A stretch of DNA of 40,043 nt. Origin: Cylindrodendrum hubeiense (taxonomy: Eukaryota; Ascomycota; Sordariomycetes; Hypocreales; Nectriaceae). Below the pieces are notes generated by a model, which had not been told where the DNA came from, made no database searches, and was given only the letters and a program-made list of their open reading frames with translations. The translations under genes were made by a program, and so were the position numbers. Positions 23,573 to 31,531 of this stretch are shown in pieces. Position 1 is the first letter of the stretch. Each line of letters starts with the position of its first letter. The stretch is from positions 1 through 40,043 of the forward strand of contig JAANBB010000375.1 in the NCBI GenBank assembly GCA_014621425.1. The letters run 5' to 3'.

Positions 23573-24347
23573 ATTGAGGGGATGGGTGGACGGGAGGGAG
23601 CCCGGTTTGGGACAGTCTGGACGGGTTGGAGGGGTCCGGGCCACCTGCAAACTCACCTCACCCACCTTCTAATCTTCCATCCACCTAGGTGTGTCCGCCG
23701 GCGAGCGGCTCGCCCTGGCCGGACGGGGACGGTGGACGGGGGACCGGGATCTCTCCACATCAGCCCTACCCATCTCCAATCTCCAACCCGGACGGTGCCG
23801 CTACGTAATTACTACCACCGGGAGGGAAAGTTAGCCCCCGCGATTAGTCCCCGCGATCCCGCTAAGCTTCTTGACTCTCCACGCGAAACGACAACCTCCA
23901 TCTGCTGTCCAGGCAGCGGATGGTTGTGGGAGGAGGCAACAACGACAACATGCGCCGCTCGATCGGCCAGTCCCGGACGCATAGAAGACGGTCGAACAAG
24001 GGGGGTAGCCTCTCCCCCTGCAAGAGCCCGGTCACGCACCACGGGAGTTGCGACCCCCCGACCAAACCGTCTATGTGCCGAGCTCGCTGTTTGCCGTCGT
24101 GGACGACCACGACAACGAAGGCACAGCAGCACCACGGCTTCGTGTTTGAGACGCAAATACATTTCCGTCAGCGAATGAGTCACCAGCTGACATTTCCTCC
24201 CGTCTCTTACTAGGCGCGGGCTGTCAGTATGCTTCCAGCGCTTTCCCCAGGCTGCCACGGGCCGCCCCCAAGGTTCCCCGGGCTTGTGGGATGCTGGAAT
24301 GCGACCAAGGGCATGACCTGGCAGAACAATGCGCTGGACCTCAACAC

Positions 24348-24364
24348 GGCATGGCATGGCATGG
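24348..24364. repeat. GGCAT pentanucleotide repeat
   Basis: Just over three copies of ggcat in non-coding GC-rich DNA. A simple slippage repeat. Confidence 0.55.
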
Positions 24365-24700
24365 CTTGGACCCGAGCCGACGGGCGTGGAAACGCGCCGA
24401 CCCTCCCTCCTGTTTCTGTCGGAACCGTGCGGACCAGAACGGTCAGGGCGAACCACGGTCTGGCACCCCTTTGGTCGACTGCTTTCGACTTGCACTTTGG
24501 CGGCAAGGCAAGACGGCGCGCGTGGACATTGTGACAGTCGCCGTTGACGATTTTGGGGGCCAAGACCACTCGCTGCCTGGTTCCGTCCCTCCCTCTCTGC
24601 CGGAGTGGTACATTCTGCATGCTTTTCTTCTGCCTCGACACTTGCACTGCCCCGGGCACAGCCAATGGATCTCCCCCTTGCCGGTCGGAGGGGGGGGAGG

Positions 24701-24740
24701 AGGCACAAGGAGGCACAAGGAGGCACAAGAAGGAACAAGG
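24701..24740. repeat. 10-nt tandem repeat (AGGCACAAGG)
   Basis: Two exact copies of aggcacaagg followed by aggcacaaga and aggaacaagg, then aggcggagg variants, all preceded by a G-rich run at 24688-24700. The strand is purine-rich. A minisatellite; no gene is supported here. Confidence 0.7.
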
Positions 24741-25264
24741 AGGCGGAGGAGGCGGAGGCGTGGGATTGGGCAGCGCCTTTGGGCATTGGTGTTGGCGTCG
24801 CAACGCCTTTTTTCGACTTTGCGACGCCGCACCGCCGGGTTTGTGTGCGTGCGACCCAGTTTCCATTTGCCAGCTTCCTCCAATCGAGGTACCCCATACC
24901 TCGCCCGTCACTCACCGGGACCCGTTCTGCAGCAGCCAAATGTAAAATGCCCACTCCCTCGGGCCAGAGATGGGCCAAAGATGGCCCACCCAGGGGCCTT
25001 CCGCGGGCTAGGCCATGGGTTAGTCCAGGGTCACCCATCATGGCGTTGCTGCCTCTGCGCCGTGCGCCGTGCCGGGAGGCGGTAACTGATACCAGCCGAT
25101 GACTCCCTCGTCGTCATGGCCGCTGTCCGCCAGCAGAATAATCCCATCGCACGGCAAGGATGCGCACACGCACACACACCTTTCTCACTCGGAAACAGGT
25201 AAAAGAGAGAATTCCCCCCTTTGTTCCATGCGCGAGGCGTTTCCCCGTTAGATGCGAGGCAGCA

Positions 25265-25296
25265 GTCCGTCAGTCAGTCCGTCGGTCCGTCAGTCG
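25265..25296. repeat. GTCA/GTCC/GTCG tetranucleotide repeat
   Basis: About eight 4-nt GTCN units in a row, within the presumed leader or promoter of the coiled-coil gene that starts at 25855. Confidence 0.6.
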
Positions 25297-25854
25297 TAAA
25301 GTGTCGGTGTCGCCCGCCTTTTCTTCCCTTGCCATCGCATTCCGGCCCCTCCCCCCATTCCAGCCAGGATTTTTTTCTCTCCCTCCCACACCCGACAGTT
25401 GATAAAATATCAACCCGATCTTTTTTTATTTTTTCCCTTGCAGCCCGACCTCATTTCCCGGCGCAGCTCACACACACCCCCGGGAATTTTACCTTCTCAT
25501 CCCTTTTGTGTGCTCGTCTCGGTCGAGGAAAACTCTTACTTGGCCCCAAGTCTGAGTCACTGCTACACTGCTGCACTGCTGCGCGTTGAGCCCTCTACTC
25601 CTTATATACCCGTTGCCCCCATCTGCGCTTGTCGCCCTACCACCGGCAATCTTTGGCTCGCGTCACTCCCGCTCCCACCCCTCCTTGAGGCCTGCCCAAC
25701 CGCCCCTCGCAATTCGTCCGCGCCGCCTTACTCCTGCCAGACCACGCCGTCGTTGGGCAGCGCTGCATCGCAGTCCTAGCAAACACCGAATCACCAGTAA
25801 ACACAACATCGTCGCATTTTTTTGTGTGCGGGCGATCGTTCGCAGCTTGTTGCC

Positions 25855-27264
25855 ATGCCGCTGCACCAGAGGTCCTCTGTCGCCTCCGGCAAGAGGACAA
25901 GCACTGCGGGCCACTCTAGCTCATCCTACGGCCGGCACGTCCCGCAAACTCCCGTTGATAGGGCCCACGAAGTCGACGAGTTCGACTACGAATATGGCTA
26001 CGACTCCAAGCTCCTCCTCGATGACTTGAGCAAGGCCAACGCTGCTCTCAGCAAGATCAGCTCCGAAAGGGACAAGCTCAAGGCCGCATTCGAGGCCGCC
26101 AACCGCAAGCTCGGTGAGAACGTCGTCTCCTACCGCGAGCTCAAGGCCCAGCTTGAGGGCACCCGCTCTGAGGCGGAAGTCCTCAAGGAGGACATCCGTA
26201 CTCTCAAGGAGGAGAACCGCACCATCAAGGAGGAGAGCCGCACGGCCAAGGAAGAAATCCTCACCCTGAAGGAGGAGAATGTTTCCTTGAAGGAGGAGAA
26301 CCGTACCATCAAGGAAGAGAACCGTACCTTCAAGGAAGAGAGCCGTATCTTCAAGGAGGAAACCCGCACTTTCAAGGAGGAAATTCGCTCCTTCAAGGAG
26401 GACAACCGCACACTCAAGGACAACAACCGTGATCTTAAGGAGGAGACCCATGACCTCAAGGATGAATCTCACCGCCTCGCTGATGACAACGACCACCTTA
26501 CCACCGAAAACCAACGCCTTGAGTTTGAGCGCCATGACTATGAGCAACGACTCATTGGTCTCAAGGCCAAGCACGAGAATCTCACCATGCGCTTCAACGC
26601 CCTCAACGGCCAGGCCCCTCCATCTGCAATGACCAGCCCTATGACCACTCCCCCATTGACCGTCGCCATCCCGGAGCGTACTAAGACGGCGTCGCGCCCC
26701 TCCAGCAAGGCGTCGAGCAAGACCTCCAGCAAGGTGTCGAGCAAGTCGACGACCTCGACCTCTAGTAAGAAGGAGCCTCGTGAGGAGCGCAACCGTGACC
26801 GTGAACGTGAGGAGCGACACCGTGAGCGTGCTGAGCGTGCCGAACGTGGTGAGCGTGCCGAACGTGGTGAACGTGCCGAACGTGGTGAGCGTGATGAGCG
26901 TCCCCGCCACCGTGCCGACAAGGAGAAGTCCGACGCCAAGGCTGATAAGGAGCGTTTGTCGAAGCGGTTCGATGAGAGACCCTCCAACGGCAACCGTGGG
27001 ACTGCTGGTAGTTTTATTGAAGGATGGGGACCTTCAGGTTGGTATCCGACGTACCCCCTGGTTCGTGACATTGATGCTTACACCCATGTGCCAACAGGAC
27101 GCATGCAGGCACCCGCTCCCACAAAATCCCACAAGGGCGCATATTCCAACGTGCCTCGTACAACCAGTGTCGTCACTCCTGGCCACTTCAGCAGCGACAG
27201 CAGCGCCTTTGATGATGAGGCGTACGAGGATGGTGCTTACCACCCGTACCCCATCGTCAACTAA
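25855..27264 (+). CDS. Heptad-repeat coiled-coil protein of unknown function
   Basis: Single exon, 469 residues, from ATG at 25855 (tgccATGcc); an upstream non-ATG extension is not favoured. No known family is recognised. Residues 45-115 form an ordinary coiled coil (LLDDLSKANAALSKISSERD). Residues 116-227 are about 16 heptads of the pattern [TSI][FLI]KEE[NS]R, later degenerating to DLKDESH and RLEFERH, which predicts a long straight coiled-coil rod. Then come a Ser/Thr/Lys linker, an Arg/Glu tract containing GERAER repeats (about 320-350), and a less biased tail with GSFIEGWGPSGWYPTYP and an acidic end (FDDEAYEDGAYHPYPIVN). No signal peptide or membrane segment. A structural or cytoskeletal role is only a guess from composition. 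A long CT-rich leader precedes it. Confidence 0.82.
   Translation: MPLHQRSSVASGKRTSTAGHSSSSYGRHVPQTPVDRAHEVDEFDYEYGYDSKLLLDDLSKANAALSKISSERDKLKAAFEAANRKLGENVVSYRELKAQLEGTRSEAEVLKEDIRTLKEENRTIKEESRTAKEEILTLKEENVSLKEENRTIKEENRTFKEESRIFKEETRTFKEEIRSFKEDNRTLKDNNRDLKEETHDLKDESHRLADDNDHLTTENQRLEFERHDYEQRLIGLKAKHENLTMRFNALNGQAPPSAMTSPMTTPPLTVAIPERTKTASRPSSKASSKTSSKVSSKSTTSTSSKKEPREERNRDREREERHRERAERAERGERAERGERAERGERDERPRHRADKEKSDAKADKERLSKRFDERPSNGNRGTAGSFIEGWGPSGWYPTYPLVRDIDAYTHVPTGRMQAPAPTKSHKGAYSNVPRTTSVVTPGHFSSDSSAFDDEAYEDGAYHPYPIVN
26200..26535 (+). repeat. 21-nt coding repeat encoding heptads
   Basis: About 16 consecutive 21-nt units encode the KEE-core heptads of the coiled-coil protein. 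DNA units such as accatcaaggaggagaaccg recur with few changes in the first half and decay toward the 3' end. This indicates growth by tandem duplication. Confidence 0.75.
26826..26902 (+). repeat. 18-nt coding repeat encoding GERAER
   Basis: Three near-identical 18-nt units (gaacgtggtgagcgtgcc type) encode alternating ERAERG within the Arg/Glu tract of the coiled-coil protein. Length variation between strains would be expected. Confidence 0.65.
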
Positions 27265-27757
27265 CTTGCTTCATCGCACCGACCTGTATCTTCGCAATTC
27301 GACTGATTCCTGGGCAACACCGGCAGTACATCGATCTTGTTGCGGACATTGTACACTTTCACGCGATCCATTTCATCATCAGGATGATGACTGGATCAAT
27401 CATATCACGACCCTCCATGACAGATCTATGGCGAACATCGGATTGGGCTCCGTCGCGGACCCACTCGGGTTGTCTTCCCCAGTCTCGCCGACGATCGGAC
27501 ACCTTATCTCGGCTCCATGAGTCAGTGGGGCTTCCGGTAGAATGGACCCCGGTCCATTACCACCCTGCCGTCATTTCCCCGCCCCATCACCATTCCGGAT
27601 TTCGGACAATGATTCACTGCATCGTCGCCTGGACACCAGCATTCCAAACCCCTCAACTTACATATATGCTGCTCAGACCTCGCAACGACACTTGGATTGC
27701 ACCCTATCCGTCTGTTGATTCTGGATTGACCACACTACAGCTCGACAACACCGCATC
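27265..27757. other. Short intergenic region between two plus-strand genes
   Basis: The 3' flank of the coiled-coil gene and promoter of the flavin-fold gene. Open frames crossing it are out-of-frame extensions of the upstream gene and have no domain. No strong TATA element is evident. Confidence 0.55.
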
Positions 27758-28558
27758 ATGAAGCTCTACCCATCCATCAGCGAGGAGCTCGCCCAATGGG
27801 TGCAGCGACAGCCCGTCTTCTTCACCGGGTCGGCGCCAACCCTCGGGTCCCATATCAATGTGTCCCCCAAGGGACTCACGGATGCTCACTTTGCTATTCT
27901 GGGACCTAACGAGTGCGCCTATATTGACCGCACCGGCTCTGGATGTGAGACGATTGCGCACTCGTACGACAATGGGCGCCTCTGTCTGATGTTCATGAGC
28001 TTCGGACCTGCACCTCGAATTGTGAGGTTCTTTTGTCAATCTAAAATCGTTGAGTGGGACGAGCCCGCTTTTCCAGACTTGGTCCGTCGGATCGCGAAGG
28101 GCAAGCGGGCGGCATTTGATGGTGCCAGAGCGGTGGTGGTGGCCCAGGTCTTCGAGGTTCAGACAAGCTGCGGCTTTGGTGTGCCTCGGATCAAGAAGGG
28201 GATATATTCGTCCGACGAGGCTTTGGAGAAACCAGTGGAGGAGATACTTCAGGAAGGTGTGGATGGCAAAGTTGACGAACTGGCGGTGTTCGAGGAGCGG
28301 CCGACCCTGGACGCATGGGTCAAGAAAAGAGTCGAAAACAACACGGTGCAAGAGTACCACAACGAGACGAATGTCACAAGCATGGATGGCCTCCCGGGGC
28401 TCAAGGCAGCACGCCGGGGAGTTGGAGAAAAACTGTGGGTGGGTGATACAAGAGCGAGGATGAGGAGGGTTTTCGCACAACGCGAGGCGATTGTGCTGGG
28501 ATTCAGCCTTGCGGTGATGGTGTACGTTGTTATGATGGGATTGGGTGTGTTGGCATAG
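27758..28558 (+). CDS. Pyridoxamine-phosphate-oxidase-like FMN split-barrel protein with C-terminal membrane segment
   Basis: Single exon, 266 residues, ATG at 27758. Residues 1-150 carry the PPOX-like split-barrel pattern of the fungal YLR456W/YPR172W-type family: PVFFTGSAPT, HINVSPKG, FAILGPNECAYIDRTGSG, ETIAHSYDNGRLCLMFMSF and a FEVQTSCGFGVPRI stretch. These segments normally form the flavin or cofactor pocket. Members are called pyridoxamine 5'-phosphate oxidase-like, but enzymatic activity for this subgroup is not established to my knowledge. A charged linker (about 175-235) leads to a hydrophobic C-terminal segment at about 245-264 (IVLGFSLAVMVYVVMMGLGV), which predicts a tail anchor. 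It lies downstream of the coiled-coil gene on the same strand, with its own promoter space. Confidence 0.85.
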   Translation: MKLYPSISEELAQWVQRQPVFFTGSAPTLGSHINVSPKGLTDAHFAILGPNECAYIDRTGSGCETIAHSYDNGRLCLMFMSFGPAPRIVRFFCQSKIVEWDEPAFPDLVRRIAKGKRAAFDGARAVVVAQVFEVQTSCGFGVPRIKKGIYSSDEALEKPVEEILQEGVDGKVDELAVFEERPTLDAWVKKRVENNTVQEYHNETNVTSMDGLPGLKAARRGVGEKLWVGDTRARMRRVFAQREAIVLGFSLAVMVYVVMMGLGVLA

Positions 28559-29785
28559 GCAAGGCAAGACATGGGGATGAATGGATGGATGGTTAGATGG
28601 ATGGAAAAGGGATGGAATGGAATTCAACTGGCGCATGGGGGTTTGGCTTTTAAAAATAGGTGGGACGCACCAAAGGGATGGATATACACTCAGGATACCA
28701 TAGGGATATAGACTTGTGACTATTTATGTATCGGGATCAGCACCCGAAGGGAATCGTTTCCCATTAGCTAGGGCAGGATAGCCAGCTGGATTATGTTTTT
28801 TAGATAATTGTCGAATTGGAAATTTTACCTCATTTTCTCATGCAGGTCCTCCCGTCGCATATGATGGCTTGTGCGCCTCTGCTACAAGTGAAACACGCCC
28901 TGAGCAAGCCACGGCCCACCATGCATGAGCTGTCAACGCAGTCGGGCGCTTCGCTCTTTGATTTAACATTAAGAGCGAAAACCCCAGGATAATCGTATCG
29001 TTCGCACGTGAGTATTTGTTACGCAATGCTTGGCTCTGTACAAAAACCCGAGGGTGTGGCTACACAGTTACCTATGGTGGAGGGAAACGGTGCCGGGTCC
29101 CCTCATCACGGTCAACAACCCAGGAAACAGGGCTGGTAAGGCAGACGAACCCAATCTCGGAGCTTAAGTCTTGAGGTTAAAAATAGTAGTGCTTGTCCGA
29201 CGTACAAACCATATCACACAGTAGCCTTACATATCGACGGAACAGGTGCAATAATTGCCTCTATCTCGCTTTAGGGCTGCAACCTCAGACCCCGTGGCTT
29301 CGACGCCCTGTCGCCCATTAATCAAAGTCTGCCGCTGGAACCAATGGCAATGCACAGGTGACCAACCTGGGGGCCGTCGCAAGGTCGCATCTCCGCGCAT
29401 CCAGGGTCGAGCTGAACAAGCACCGGCCAGGGGTCACTCGCCTGCCGCTCTCTACCCTCTCAGCAGCACCGCAGCCACTTGCGGGTGCACGTCCCGTGGC
29501 GGTCTAGTGCGCCAGCATACGTTCATGGCGCCGGTTTACCTCCTAGCTACTGTGGGCTGTCACACTTGAGCTGCGCGCAGGAGATTGCTTCGTCCTTCCT
29601 ACCGCCCTGCGACCCCCGCTGCGTGCGGCTGACGCCGTGGGCGTGGGTTAGGCAGACTGGAGTGGTTAGCATGTTGTATATAGATCTGCCCTGGGGACGG
29701 TTTCCTCTGCGAAACTTGCGTCTAAGTCAAGCTCGTGAGGCACGCGCAGTCAACCCAGCACCAGCACGAAGATCAACTATCAATT
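28559..29785. other. Intergenic region upstream of the SUR7-like gene
   Basis: About 1.2 kb containing the 3' flank of the flavin-fold gene and the promoter of the next gene. Open frames of 60-116 codons overlap and lack domains. GGATGG-type short repeats occur just after the stop (28570-28620). No RNA gene is recognised. Confidence 0.5.
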
Positions 29786-31015
29786 ATGAGCATCAAGCGT
29801 TCATCATGTGCGGAGATGTGGGGGGTTGAGGAAAACTCCCGAGGTTGGAGGATATGGCTGCTCTTTGCTGTGTTTCGTAAGTTTACAGTCTCTTTGGTCT
29901 CGTCTCGGGGGCAGGTTGCAACATGGACAGACCATGTTCCTAGGGTTGCCGAGGAAGGAAGAGAATATGGAAATCAGGAGAGAGAAAACAACAATGGAGC
30001 AGATCAAGTCAGAGCAAGACTAACACAAAGCTCCAACAGTCGGGTTGATTGTCAACTTCATCGCCGTCCTGGGATGTCTCTCCGACACCACGAGCTCTAT
30101 CTTCCTGTACAAGATTGAACAGACCGACCTCCTCGCCGCTGTCGAAGTCGTAACGAACCGCTCCGCCGAGACATTCAAGAATCCCGCTCTGCCAGAGACC
30201 TGGTACTGGGGTCTCTCAGGTCAGTCCCCTCGCTTGCCCTCCCATGGCGCGCTGCACCACTGACGTCTCTCACAGGAGTCTGCGATTCCAACCACAACTG
30301 CAAGACGGCCTTCCCCCCGATCTTCTCCCTCGGCGGCATGGTGGAAAACTCCCTCAAGGCGGAGATCGGCGACGACAAAGATGCCTACGCCGAAGCCATA
30401 GCCCCCTGGGCCTCTGTCATCCGCTCCTACGGCATCGACGGCTCCTCCAGCACCAAGGCCAGCAAGCTGCACGACGAGCGCAAGAAATTCGTCCCCTTCG
30501 CCAAGGCGTCCGCCGCGATGGCCATTCTCGCTCTCCTCACTTCGGCAACCATCCTGATCGCGGCGGTGGCGACCATGTCCTCGCGTAGGATCCCGCTGTG
30601 GGCGCTCTACCTCGGCACCTTTGTCGACGGCATGCTGCTCCTCGCCGCGACCATTCTAGCCATGTACGCGCTTAAAAACGGGCCGCACTCGCTCCTCGAG
30701 TACGCCGCGTCGATGAATGGAACAACCTTCGAGTCGCAGGTGGTCTCGCCAGAGTACATGGGCCCGGGCATGTACACCCTCGTTGGGGGAGTGCTAGTCA
30801 AGTTCCTTGCCATCGCTGGCGTCTTCATCGGCTTCATAATATTTGGCATTATCTCGCTCGTGGCCGCATGCTTGGCCGTCGTATGTGCCTGCGCATGTTT
30901 GGGTGCAGCGGCCGGCGACCCAAACACCAGATACCGATGTAGCAACTGCGGCTATACAACAAGCTACTCCCCATCGTATAGCAATTGTAGCTCGTGCGGT
31001 GCCTACATTACATAG
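29786..31015 (+). CDS. Claudin/SUR7-PalI-like four-TM membrane protein with zinc-ribbon-like tail
   Basis: Exons 29786-29876, 30040-30219 and 30276-31015; introns 163 nt (GTAAGT...TAAC...CAACAG) and 56 nt (GTCAGT...TCACAG); 336 residues. TM1 is at about 22-44 (WLLFAVF-LGLIVNFIAVLG, spanning intron 1). The outer loop has the claudin-type W..GL..C.....C pattern (W85, W87, G88, L89, C93, C99), as in SUR7-type proteins of the fungal plasma membrane or eisosome. TM2, TM3 and TM4 follow at about 170-190, 203-226 and 255-300. The tail (residues 309-336) holds CSNCG and, 12 residues after the second Cys, CSSCG (C312, C315, C328, C331), a zinc-ribbon-like arrangement not usual for SUR7 proteins. The start was chosen because only the frame from 29786 joins exon 2 in phase; the ATG at 29854 does not. 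Confidence 0.78.
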
Positions 31016-31531
31016 CGTTTTTATAGGAACCTCGATGGAAAGAGCGATGGGTCGGGCGTAAGGAATACGGATTTGAATAAGAGGATAACGACGGAACGTC
31101 ATGTCATATGACTGGGTCTCTTCATCCCTAGATTGATACTTTAATGCTAGTCCTCATGCAACTCTCTCGTAAATGCGAGACGGACGGTTGGACGTCACGA
31201 ATCCGCTACTGATCTAAAGTCGGCCTCCTGAAGATCCACGCTAGCGCTATGTGATCCCGCCACTGTGACGCTTGGTCTGACCTCCTCCTCATGCGTCGCC
31301 GGTAAATGGCTGACTGCCGTCCAATTCTCGCTACGCGACGTCCGACAGACAAGCCGACCGCCTCGTGTTGTGTGCGCTCCTTCATGTTGGGCCGAGGCCA
31401 TGGCGAGACCGCATTCGGCTCGGGGCGGGTCAATGCTCAACGGCGTAATCGTGTAGATATCGCTTCTGCTCGATGCGCTGATGCTCTGAGATGTTCGAAG
31501 AAGAAAATCCCATATTTCTCCCTTCCCTCTT
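31016..31531. other. Convergent 3'-flank region
   Basis: It lies between the SUR7-like stop and the UPF3 stop. An open frame running antisense into the UPF3 end is a shadow. No feature is seen. Confidence 0.55.

Larger units (their letters stand above)
20082..25854. other. Long gene-empty region between divergent genes
   Basis: About 5.8 kb. The left 650 bp is the CT-rich (on the minus strand) leader of the transporter; the right 700 bp (25150-25854) is the CT-rich leader of the coiled-coil gene. The GC-rich middle (23500-25100) carries long open frames in nearly every frame (for example 409 codons at 23812-25041, minus), which is what low stop-codon density gives. Their translations are Arg/Pro/Gly/Ser-rich without domains. 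AT-richer DNA from 21440 to 23420 has no open frame of note. Repeats are listed separately. I see no transposon ends, tRNA or rRNA. Confidence 0.5.

Noticed and set aside
23812..25041. 409-codon open frame on the minus strand, with long frames on the plus strand as well
   Set aside because: The DNA is GC-rich and nearly every frame is open here. The translations are Arg/Pro/Ser/Gly-biased without any domain, and the frame crosses minisatellite repeats.
25921..26910. 329-codon open frame antisense to the coiled-coil gene
   Set aside because: Its Leu-rich periodic translation is a mirror of the KEE-repeat codons on the other strand. The sense frame has clear heptads.
27704..28636. 310-codon open frame antisense to the PPOX-like gene
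   Set aside because: The sense frame carries family motifs; the antisense translation has none.
29854..29876. Alternative start ATGGCTGCTC for the SUR7-like gene
   Set aside because: Using it puts exon 1 out of phase with exon 2; the frame from 29786 joins correctly and completes TM1.
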